Program-made: the position numbers and the translations under genes
NCBI GenBank assembly: GCA_019054805.1
Contig: JAHQIY010000028.1
Location: 744,001-808,000 of the forward strand
Source of the DNA: Brachionus manjavacas
Taxonomy: Eukaryota > Rotifera > Eurotatoria > Ploima > Brachionidae
DNA: 64,000 bases
Direction: 5' to 3'
Part shown: positions 24,329 through 34,506 of the stretch, one piece after another
Layout of the letters: each line of letters opens with the position of its first letter
Position numbering within the stretch: position 1 is the first letter of the stretch
Notes under the pieces: generated by a model
The model's input: the letters and a program-made list of their open reading frames with translations, nothing else
What the model was told of the DNA's origin: nothing
Databases searched by the model: none

Positions 24329-26039
24329 ATGTTTAGATTTGAGCAGAAAATGTCTACGAATCGAATACCACTTAATGTGGACCACTTTGGCTATGGGCGA
24401 CCTAGTGGCGGCGGCGTCCGAGCAGAGGCGCCAGTGTTCGGCATGGACAACATGATGGACGAGACCGAGAGAATAAAGAGCCGCATGAAAGAGTTCGAAG
24501 AGCGGTGCCGAAAGTGGCGCGAAGAAGTCTTTGGCAAAACGTCTATGCTCAACGAGGACATGAACAAAAGCGACAGCTTTGATCAGCGCGTGCCATTCGC
24601 CGCTGCCGACACCAGGGCCAACTCAGCAAGTGCAGCGCCAACTACTCACAAGACCTACATTGAAGAGTGTGCCAATGGAAGCAAAAAGTACCGCATTGAC
24701 ATCCAAATCGGCGACTACAAACAAAACGAACTGATGCTCAGCTCGAATGGCAACACTTTGATAATTAAGGGCGACCGTGAACTCGTCAACGGCTCCAGCA
24801 CAGAGAAAAAGTCATTCAACCGCGAGATAACACTGCCCGACTATGTGGACATGAGCAAGCTAAGTGCCAATTTGATCGAGGCGCCCACTTCTCCTGCCTC
24901 TAGTCTGATGGCCGCATCTTTCAACAATCAGCTGGAAATCGAGGCGCCCATCATCATGCAAAAGTATTCGTACAGAAGATCGGCTTTTGACAAGTCGCCG
25001 ATGCGCGCCTCTGCTCCAACTAAACAAACAAAGTTCACCACTTCTGCTCCTTGTGCTAATGCCAATGCTTCTGCTAATGCTAATGCTGCCGGGCCGTCGT
25101 CATCAACGTCACTCTCTCAGACCAAACACCAATCGCACACTTCCAAGTCCACCACAACCACAACCACCAGCAGTAGCAGTAGCAGTAGCAAAAGCGAGCC
25201 ACTGGTAAAACTCGGCCACACAACAAACAAAGGCTCTGTCTACGATCTGAACATGAACATAGACGACAATTTCAGTCGCACTGGGGCCTCGCACCAGGCC
25301 AAGTCGACGAGCGGCGCCGCTGCCGAGCTCATGCCAGGCTATCCCGTGTACGACAGTGGCCAAGGCTGTGTCGTCTACAAGTTTGATCTGAGCGACTTTG
25401 ACCAGTCGGACATTCAGCTCACTGTCACTGTGGACAGAACACTGGAGATCAAGGCGACCAAGCAACAAGTGGACACGTACGGAAAAGTGTATCATGAATT
25501 TAAGCGCGAGATTGTGCTCGAGCCCGAAGTCGACCCCAATTTGATCAAGAATGTGCTCCACGAAGGCATACTCACCATCAAAATTGCCAAAGCCACCAAC
25601 ACAGACGGTGTCGGCTCGGTCAGCAACAACCACAACTTGCAGGCTCCAAATGGCTTCAAAGAAATCTACACCGACGACGGTGCACTGACCAAACTAAATG
25701 CTGACTTCAAAGGTTGACACTTTTTTCCTTTTTTTTTCTTTTTTTTTCTCTTGACAAAAAACTTTATTTTTAATTAACTAATTAGGAAATTTATTTATTA
25801 ATTTTTTTTGTTTATTCGCTCATCAAGGCTACAGCCCGGAAAATGTGAAAATTGTTTTGTCGGCAAACAATGTTTTGAAAGTGAGTGCCAATCAACAGGA
25901 GGTGGGTGCTAACAATGCCAGTGTTCAAAAAGAGTGCACCAGACAGTACACGCTGCCCAATTGGGTTCAGCCCGAGAACATGAAGGCCACCATGTCACGT
26001 GATGGACTTTTGACCATTGATTTTTTGGCAAAAAAATAA
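24329..26039 (+). CDS. Small heat shock protein with three alpha-crystallin-like segments
   Basis: Two exons, 24329-25712 and 25828-26039, join in frame (G|GC gives Gly; donor GTTGAC, acceptor ATCAAG) to encode 531 residues. Three stretches have the beta-sandwich pattern of alpha-crystallin domains: residues about 108-208 (FNREITLPDYV, LEIEAPI), 346-420 (FKREIVLEP, GILTIKIAKA) and 442-531 (RQYTLPNWV, GLLTIDFLAKK). Each shows the R-x-x-x-LP or similar loop and a final G-x-L-x-I/L strand. Between the first and second lies an Ala/Asn/Ser/Thr low-complexity linker. The N-terminus has a charged WREEVF-like helix. Such proteins are ATP-independent holdase chaperones of the cytosol. Flatworm egg-antigen-type members have two such domains, so three is unusual. 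The coding sequence is markedly GC-richer than its surroundings. Without the second exon the last domain would be cut short. Confidence 0.85.
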
Positions 26040-27069
26040 CAATTCAATTGTGAATAGAAAAGAAGATTAGTTTTTTAGTTTTTTTTAGTTTTTTTTTTAT
26101 TTTATTTTGTTTATTAATTCTCAGTTTTCTAAAAGTGTTCGGCTCCTCTTTTTTTGTACACTCGTAGATGTTAATATTGAACGAGGAGGACTGTGCTGCG
26201 CGCTAAATATAAATTAGATCTTTCTTTTTTTTTTTTTTTGTTTTTTTCATTTTTTCAACTTTTCAACTTTTTTACTTGGCTTTTTGGAAATTTTAGAATT
26301 TTAGAAATTAATGCTTAAATGCCGAAATTTTAGAAAATATATATTTTTTTAAATAAAATTTTTTTAGCTAGAAATAAATAAGAAAAGTGTCTCTTGATTT
26401 TTTTTCTTAATTTTTATTGAAGATTTTTTTTTGAAATTACAACAGACATAAAACTTTATTTTTTGTTTAGTTCAAACTCAACACAATATTAAATGTATAT
26501 TAAATTAACTTTAGCTAAATGAAAGTCTTGTTACACATTAAGCAATTACCTTGATGTTTGAAAAAAGTGTTGTGTATTAAAATAATTTGAGTAGGGAGGC
26601 CATTGGCAAAGCTTAATCATTTATTTTTCATTTAAAATAAATTACGTAATTTTTTTTTTTTAATTTGTTCTAATTTGATACAGCGAAAAATAAATAGAGA
26701 TTATTTTTATTTTTTATCACAAACAAAAACACCTTGAGGAAAATGGCAGTTTAAGTAAATATTTTGAAAAAGCTTTGGCTTCGAGCTCTTTCTCTCTATC
26801 TCTTACAAAACTCCTCGAGTCTATTTAATTTTTTAATTATGATCAGATTTCAACTTGAATTGATAATTTAATAAAAGCTTTAATATTTATTATTTTTTTG
26901 TTAAATTTAAAAATATTGAATTTTATATTCTAATTGCAAACTTTAATGATATTCATTATTCTTTATCTTTTTGAAATGTTATATATATGTTTTTAAAAAA
27001 TAAACTAATTGACCACAATAATATAAATTATGGATTAAAATTCCTTAAAAAAAAAACAAAAATAAGATT
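26040..27069. other. 3' UTR and intergenic region
   Basis: An AATAAA at 26352-26357 is the likely polyadenylation signal of the heat shock gene. The rest is AT-rich, with no frame or element recognised up to the start of the tandem array. Confidence 0.5.
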
Positions 27070-27619
27070 TATATATTTTAATTTAAATTGTAATTTAAGT
27101 GTGTTTATTTTTAATTTTTTGAATTTTAAATTCAATCAAATTAATTAAATTAATTATTAGTTTAAGATTATTTTAAAATTTAAAGTTGATTCAGGATTTA
27201 TATCATTTCAAGATTCAGGTATATGCACTTAAAAAAAAAAATTAATTCATCTCTTGGTACGTTTAAGTTTTGAAGGCAGTTTTCCATAGACACACAGATT
27301 CCATTTGACATTCTTTTTAGTCAAATTGCTTTAATAGGATTTTTTACTTATTTGGTCACATTACCAAAAGCTTTCTCTAATATCAGTGATTATCTGGATA
27401 GCAACATTCTCCTTTGATTCTTTTCTTCGAAAATTTTTTCTAAGTAAACGTTTTCAATAGTTCTTCTTCCAAATTTTAGTAAAAGTTTCTGTAATTTTGA
27501 TTTTACTGGCTTCTCTAAATAAATAAAGTAAATTAGTGCGGGATCTTTTCCAAGTACCAAGATTAGTTTTATCATCAAGCCTTGCAGAGGGCGTTGTTCG
27601 TTTCAATTCAATTCAGAAA

Positions 27620-27850
27620 AACCTGAATAAGATAATTTAGTTCTGGAAAATGCAAACGTGAAAAGAATACTTTTTAACGACACGCAAAATTCAGAACATT
27701 GCAGAGATTTTTGCAGACTTATATTTTACTGAGATGCTTGATTTTTAGCAAATTTTCAAATTTTACAGAACTAAATTAAGCAATCGGTCGGGGTTGTGAA
27801 GTTCGTTTCAATTCGATCGTTTCAATTCAGCTAAACTTGAATAACTATTT
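27620..27850. repeat. Inverted-repeat element in unit 1 (also in units 2 and 3)
   Basis: AATTTAGTTCTG near 27635 is mirrored by CAGAACTAAATT near 27766. The segment 27782-27850 (GGGGTTGTGAAGTTCG followed by two TTTCAATTC motifs) recurs inverted at 49365-49432 outside the array, so it belongs to a dispersed family. Equivalent copies start near 33010 and 38401. Confidence 0.55.
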
Positions 27851-27969
27851 AGAGGAATAAGTTTTTTTCTTAATTTTTTTTGCTCAAAAATTAAGCAAAT
27901 TTGCTTAATTAAAAATTTAAATTAAATTTTTTTTATTTTTTTAAATAGTTGTTTTTTTTAACAACTATT

Positions 27970-28517
27970 TTGACCTTAATCGAGAAAATAAGTCAAATGT
28001 ATCTTTTTGATCATGAGCTGGCCTTCAGCACTACCTGGAACCCTAAGTATTTTTTGACTGAAATCGGCACTTCCATTGACAACATTGGTCAACGAATTAG
28101 CTCTCATTTTGCCATGATAGAGGAAAAAATTGAGGAAATCGGAAATGTTTTGATAGCATCTCTGAAAACCTCTGCAAATTTTGAAGAAAAAATCAAAAAT
28201 TACCCTAAACGAAATGCTCAATTCGGAGCCTAAACTTACTTTTTTGAAGAATTTCTACTCAGAAAAGTTGTATAATGACATGTATAATTCGATCCTTAAA
28301 TCCTTGCAATTCTTGGCACAAGCTTGTGGTTACGAATCGACAAATAATTTGGTGAATATTAATCCAGATGGTGCTGATGCACTCTATTACTTGCGGCTTA
28401 AGTCAGGCGACGACTTGACACGGAACAATAATTCACAAAAAGACCACTTTCTGTCAGCTCGGTTCTCAGAGACACTGACTGGTCCGACAGCCATAAACTG
28501 GAAAAAGCAATTCTCAA
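27970..28517 (+). pseudogene. Exon-like segment of an unidentified host gene, unit 1
   Basis: The first half is open in one frame (FDHELAFSTTWNPKYFLTEI, then DNIGQRISSHF). The second half is open in another (NFYSEKLYNDMYNSILKSLQ, then GYESTNN). The switch falls in an A-run near 28190. The segment ends in a perfect donor (CTCAA|GTAAGT), and its base composition is coding-like. I do not recognise the family. Because dynein heavy chain exons follow the array, it could be a more N-terminal dynein exon, but I could not confirm this. Copy 1 also has one A fewer in a run near 28440, which shifts the frame before the donor. Confidence 0.55.
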
Positions 28518-29324
28518 GTAAGTTAGAAAATGTGCTAAGTTTTACTTCTGAAAAAGATGCAAAGTTTATTTTAGAAAAATTGAACCAGAAGTTAAATTTG
28601 ATTTGAATTAGACAAATATTATTAATTATTTTTTTAATTTTAAAACAAATAATTTGAATGCTGAATTTTTGTGGATTTTATTGAATAACATTTTTACTTT
28701 ATTTATCTACATTTTGGTAATAATTTTGGTAATTTTAAGTTACTCAGATTATTAAGTAAAGATGACATTTTTTTAGGCCATTTCAATGACCGAAATTCTC
28801 GTAATTTTTTGTAATTTAACCTTTTCTTACATTTTTAATTTTACGCAAAATTAAAAAAAAGACCCTAGATTCAAATCAGTAATGTAAATTTAATTTTTTT
28901 CTCATTATATTAATTATTATTTATAAAAGGAATCTTTCAAACCAAGCGAAACGATTAAAAAATTTGAATTATTTTTTAAAATAGATTTTTCTAGCTTAAA
29001 AATTTAAATGAACATTTTCAAATTATTTCAAATAATGCAAAATTATCTATTGTTGAAAAATTTTTAAAAAATCTGGAAAAAAACCATAATTGATATAAAA
29101 TTTTCCTTCTCTGTGCTGGGACCTTGACGTGGTGGAAGAGCTTGAGTCTTGTCGAAAGTCTTAGACATAGTCGAGCGACGAAGGCAGGAGGACTAACGTC
29201 AGCACAAAACATGCTTGGGGCTAGCATTCCCATCATGTCTAACTAAATTGCTAAAGAAACCGAAACGCAAAACCAAAAAACTAGCGTTGAGAAAGGACGG
29301 GACCTTTTGGTTAATTTGACGAGT

Positions 29325-32259
29325 ATGGCTGAAAGCCGTGAGGAGGGTCGTACTCCGATTCCGAAATTTCTTAACGCGAAAAACCCTATACGAATCGGAA
29401 CATGGAACGTGAGAACCATGTGGAAAACATCTAAATCAGCTCAAGTAATCGACGTCATGTCAAAATACCGACTTGATATCCTCGGAGTAAGCGAGTGCCG
29501 TTGGACTGGATCAGGTCGAAGCGTCAACAAGGACGGAGTATCAATACTATACTCCGGAATGCCTCAAGATGGCAGTCATATTCATGGTGTTGCCATAATG
29601 TAATCAAAAAAAAATGTTATGCACCGACCAACGTAGCTAGCATTGAAAAGAAAGAAATCTTTTACGATGGATTACGAAAAATCGTAGAAGAGGTCCCTCG
29701 CCACGATGTTCTAATTGTGATGGGTGATATGAATGCGGTGGTGGGAAGCAAATATATAGGTTTTTGAGTCAGTGATAGGTTCACACGGTTGCGGAACCAT
29801 GAACGAAAATGGAGAAAAATTTATCGATTTTTGTCTAGAAAGTGGTCTAGTTATTGGAGGAACACTGTTTGAGCATAAGGAGATCCACAAACTTACTTGG
29901 CGATCACCTGGGGATAGATCACTCAGCCAAATCGATCATATAGCCGTAAGTAAAAGATGGAGAGGATCATTGAAAGATGTCCGTGTTTTTAGAGGTGCAG
30001 ACGTCTACTCAGATCACTCACTAGTTGTCAAATCGTTAAAGCTCAAATTAAGGAAATCGTATGGGCAACACAGGAATAAAAAGCAATATAATTTAAATTA
30101 CCTAATATGCCCGAAAGTAAAAAAGGAATACTGCGGAAAGTTAAGAGCGAATTTTCGAGAGTGTAGTCCAGCAAATGAGTTTTAAAATTTACAGGAGAAG
30201 TGGAATATCATCAAGCAAGCTTACTGTAATGCAGCAGATGCCACTCTTGCATATCAGAGTGGATCCAGAAGGGAGTGGATAAGCAATGAAACCTGGACGA
30301 AAATTAAGGAAAGATCAGACCTAAAGGCAAAATTACTCCGTTCAAAATCGGAGAGGCTAAAAATCATGATCGAAAAAGAGTACAGCAGCAATTATAAAGA
30401 TGTCAAGAAGAGCGCAAGAAGAGATAAAAGGGCCTTTATTGATCGAATGGCCAAAATTGCAGATGAAGCCGCGGAAAGAGGGAACTTAAGTGAAACCTTC
30501 AAGATCACAAATCACTTTTGCGGATCCCGAACAAAGGTAGCACTGGTGAAAGACAAAGAAGGAAAAACCCTTTCTACAATTCAAGAACAGGCATCAAGAT
30601 GGGTCGAACACTTCAAGGAAGTTCTCAATCAAAATAATCCGGTTGAGATAATAAGACCTCCGCCACCTGGAGATGACCTCGACATAAACACTAATGCACC
30701 TTCGGAATTGGAAATTTTAGATGCAATCAAAGCCTTGAAGAACAGAAAGGCTGGAGGGCCAGATACGATACAAGCGCAGATGATAAAAGCTGACGTAGCC
30801 ATATCTGTCTCTGTATTGTTTGACCTATTTTCTACTATCTGGGTCAAAGAGGTAATTCCAGAAGATTGGTCGAAAGGACATATCGTTAGAATACCGAAAA
30901 AGGGTGATCTTTCGAAATGCGATAATTGGCGTGGAATAACCTTAATTTCAGTTCCAAGTAAAATTTTCTGCAGAATTGTTTTCAATCGTATATATTCTTC
31001 GATTGATAAACTCTTGCGCAAGGAACAAGCCGGATTTAGAAGAGGAAGAGGATGCATTTATCAGATATTCGCACTGCGTAACATCGTGGAACAGTGCATT
31101 GAATGGAACGCACCCTTTATTGTCAACTTCATCGATTTTAGGAAGGCATTTGATAGTGTTCACAGAGAAACCCTGTGGGCCGTGCTAAGATCGTACGGCA
31201 TCCCTAAGAAAATCGTAAATATAATAAAGCTATTTTATGATAATTTTGAGTGCAACGTGATCCTGCAGGAGGGTACCTCAGAATACTTCCAAATAAAGAC
31301 AGGGGTTCGTCAAGGATGCATTCTCTCTCCATTACTAGAATGCATCCTTGACGCAGAAAAAAAAAAAATGATTCTTGACCCTCATCGACTTTGCAATGAG
31401 GAGAAGTACTGAAGGGCAGCGAACTGGAATTTACTGGGGAATGCATCTGGGTCGGATGGAAAATCTCGAAGATCTGGATTTTGCAGATGATATTGCCCTA
31501 ATATCACAAATTGAGAGCCATATGAAGGAAAAGACCGAGAAGCTGAAACGCAACACTGGATATGTTGGCCTAGAGATAAACACTCGAAAAACAGAAGTTA
31601 TGTGCATAAACAAAAAACTCAATGCACCAATTTCTGTTGGAGATGAAAATCTTAAATGCGTCGACAGCTTTACATACCTAGGTAGCGTGATCAGCAAAAA
31701 TGGTGGCTCTGAAGAAGACATTCGAAACAGATTAACGAAGGCCAGAACTGCTTTCTTCAAACTAAGGCATATGTGGAAATCGTCATTTCTTCGACTGAGG
31801 ACTAAATTACATCTTTATAGTAGTCTGGTCAAATCTGTATTGTTATATGGATCTGAATGCTGGAAAATGACTGACAGTGATCTTCAAAAGATCGAAGTAT
31901 TCCATAACAATTGCCTACGAAAAATTTTAAGAATCTTCTATCCGAAAGTTATTACAATTGAGGAGCTGTACAACAGATCAAGGTCCGAGCAAATCCGAAA
32001 CACAATACGCAGAAGACGACTTAAGTGGCTTGGTCATGTTCTTAGAATGTCAACAGACAGAATTCCTAGAGTTGCACTATTTTGGACACCTCAAGGAAAG
32101 AGAAATGCTGGAAGACCAAAGTTAACCTGGAGGAGAACAGTTAAAAGAGATCTGAGAGAGATGAAACTCACATGGGGACAAGCAGAAATTGTCGCTAAAG
32201 ATAGGGTAGAATGGAGGGGACATGTGGACGCCTTATGCTCCACTGGGAGTAGAAGATAG
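29325..32259 (+). pseudogene. Endonuclease-reverse transcriptase of the RTE-like element, unit 1
   Basis: The endonuclease starts at the ATG at 29325 (RIGTWNVRTMW, SECRWTGSGRS). It breaks after GVAIM at 29603, where the next block (CYAPTN, MGDMNAVVG) is in another frame and some conserved intervening sequence appears lost. It resumes in a third frame at 29772 (QIDHIAVSKRW, SDHSLVV). The reverse transcriptase follows: FIDFRKAFD (motif A) and GVRQGCILSPLL (motif B) in 30366-31412. A fold-back insertion then shifts the frame to 31375-32259, which holds LDFADDIAL (catalytic motif C) and the C-terminal WLGHVLRM and GRPKLTWRR. The protein resembles the family often named craniofacial development protein 2-like or F52C9.6-like endonuclease-reverse transcriptases. 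It cannot yield one polypeptide. Confidence 0.9.
31308..31353 (+). repeat. 17-bp inverted duplication inside reverse transcriptase motif B
   Basis: CGTCAAGGATGCATTCT (31308-31324) is followed 12 bases later by its exact reverse complement (31337-31353) and then a run of 12 A. This inserts foreign sequence directly after LSPLL and shifts the frame. The same structure is present in units 2 and 3, near 36699-36744 and 42094-42139. Confidence 0.85.
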
Positions 32260-33359
32260 ATGAAGAAGAAGATATAAAATTTTATTTTTTTTTATTCAGG
32301 GTAAAAATTGTTCTCTTATGAAAAAATTTTGCTTTATTAATTGACAATTTTTTAAAAATTATTTGAAAAATTTAATTATAACTAAAAAAATCCATCAATT
32401 TAAACCATTTCAAAAATCTTACCTTTCTTTTTTTTATAAATTAATCAATTTAAAATTCTATATATTTTAATTTAAATTGTAATTTAAGTGTGTTTATTTT
32501 TAATTTTTTGAATTTTAAATTCAATCAAATTAATTAAATTAATTATTAGTTTAAGATTATTTTAAAATTTAAAGTTGATTCAGGATTTATATCATTTCAA
32601 GATTCAGGTATATGCACTTAAAAAAAAAAATTAATTCATCTCTTGGTACGTTTAAGTTTTGAAGGCAGTTTTCCATAGACACACAGATTCCATTTGACAT
32701 TCTTTTTAGTCAAATTGCTTTAATAGGATTTTTTTACTTATTTGGTCACATTACCAAAAGCTTTCTCTAATATCAGTGATTATCTGGATAGCAACATTCT
32801 CCTTTGATTCTTTTCTTCGAAAATTTTTTCTAAGTAAACGTTTTCAATAGTTCTTCTTCCAAATTTTAGTAAAAGTTTCTGTAATTTTGATTTTACTGGC
32901 TTCTCTAAATAAATAAAGTAAATTAGTGCGGGATCTTTTCCAAGTACCAAGATTAGTTTTATCATCAAGCCTTGCAGAGGGCGTTGTTCGTTTCAATTCA
33001 ATTCAGAAAAACCTGAATAAGATAATTTAGTTCTGGAAAATGCAAACGTGAAAAGAATACTTTTTAACGACACGCAAAATTCAGAACATTGCAGAGATTT
33101 TTGCAGACTTATATTTTACTGAGATGCTTGATTTTTAGCAAATTTTCAAATTTTACAGAACTAAATTAAGCAATCGGTCGGGGTTGTGAAGTTCGTTTCA
33201 ATTCGATCGTTTCAATTCAGCTAAACTTGAATAACTATTTAGAGGAATAAGTTTTTTTCTTAATTTTTTTTGCTCAAAAATTAAGCAAATTTGCTTAATT
33301 AAAAATTTAAATTAAATTTTTTTTATTTTTTTAAATAGTTGTTTTTTTTAACAACTATT

Positions 33360-33908
33360 TTGACCTTAATCGAGAAAATAAGTCAAATGTATCTTTTTGA
33401 TCATGAGCTGGCCTTCAGCACTACCTGGAACCCTAAGTATTTTTTGACTGAAATCGGCACTTCCATTGACAACATTGGTCAACGAATTAGCTCTCATTTT
33501 GCCATGATAGAGGAAAAAATTGAGGAAATCGGAAGCGTTTTGATAGCATCTCTGAAAACCTCTGCAAATTTTGAAGAAAAAATCAAAAATTACCCTAAAC
33601 GAAATGCTCAATTCGGAGCCTAAACTTACTTTTTTGAAGAATTTCTACTCAGAAAAGTTGTATAATGACATGTATAATTCGATCCTTAAATCCTTGCAAT
33701 TCTTGGCACAAGCTTGTGGTTACGAATCGACAAATAATTTGGTGAATATTAATCCAGATGGTGCTGATGCACTCTATTACTTGCGGCTTAAGTCAGGCGA
33801 CGACTTGACACGGAACAATAATTCACAAAAAAGACCACTTTCTGTCAGCTCGGTTCTCAGAGACACTGACTGGTCCGACAGCCATAAACTGGAAAAAGCA
33901 TTTCTCAA
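33360..33908 (+). pseudogene. Exon-like segment of an unidentified host gene, unit 2
   Basis: This is the same segment as in unit 1, ending in CTCAA|GTAAGT at 33908. Here the second frame stays open right to the donor (KRPLSVSSVLRDTDWSD, then KLEKAFLK). That suggests the longer A-run of copies 2 and 3 is the original state and copy 1 has lost a base. The frame change in the middle of the segment remains. Confidence 0.55.
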
Positions 33909-34506
33909 GTAAGTTAGAAAATGTGCTAAGTTTTACTTCTGAAAAAGATGCAAAGTTTATTTTAGAAAAAATTGAACCAGAAGTTAAATTTGATTTGAAT
34001 TAGATAAATATTATTAATTATTTTTTTAATTTTAAAACAAATAATTTGAATGCTGAATTTTTGTGGATTTTATTGAAAAACATTTTTACTTTATTTATCT
34101 ACATTTTGGTAATAATTTTGGTAATTTTAAGTTACTCAGATTATTAAGTAAAGATGACATTTTTTAGGCCATTTCAATGACCGAAATTCTCGTAATTTTT
34201 TGTAATTTAACCTTTTCTTACATTTTTAATTTTACGCAAAATTAAAAAAAAGACCCTAGATTCAAATCAGTAATGTAAATTTAATTTTTTTCTCATTATA
34301 TTAATTATTATTTATAAAAGGAATCTTTCAAACCAAGCGAAACGATTAAAAAATTTGAATTATTTTTTAAAATAGATTTTTCTAGCTTAAAAATTTAAAT
34401 GAACATTTTCAAATTATTTCAAATAATGCAAAATTATCTATTGTTGAAAAATTTTTAAAAAAATCTGGAAAAAAACCATAATTGATATAAAATTTTCCTT
34501 CTCTGT

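Larger units (their letters stand above)
29105..32270 (+). mobile_element. RTE-like non-LTR retrotransposon, unit 1
   Basis: About 3.17 kb, bounded by a perfect 13-bp target duplication GATATAAAATTTT at 29092-29104 and 32271-32283. It begins CCTTCTCTGTGCTGGGACC and ends in a short GATGAAGAAGAA tail right after the reverse transcriptase stop, as RTE-type elements commonly do. It contains endonuclease and reverse transcriptase regions, both broken. It appears near full length but dead. Confidence 0.9.
27070..32458 (+). repeat. Tandem 5.39-kb unit, copy 1
   Basis: First of three head-to-tail copies, 5389 bp long. In order it holds an inverted-repeat element, an exon-like segment with a splice donor, and an RTE-like retrotransposon flanked by GATATAAAATTTT. 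It begins TATATATTTTAATTT, and copy 2 begins with the same bases at 32459. Copy 1 differs from the other two at several sites where they agree, for example a Lys rather than Gln codon at about 31208. Confidence 0.95.

Noticed and set aside
25109..25633. 174-codon minus-strand frame over the heat shock gene
   Set aside because: It mirrors a GC-rich coding exon and has no domain, while the plus frame shows alpha-crystallin patterns.
27390..28221. Minus-strand frames in each tandem unit
   Set aside because: They overlap the exon-like segment or AT-rich sequence and show no domain; the plus strand explains the region better.
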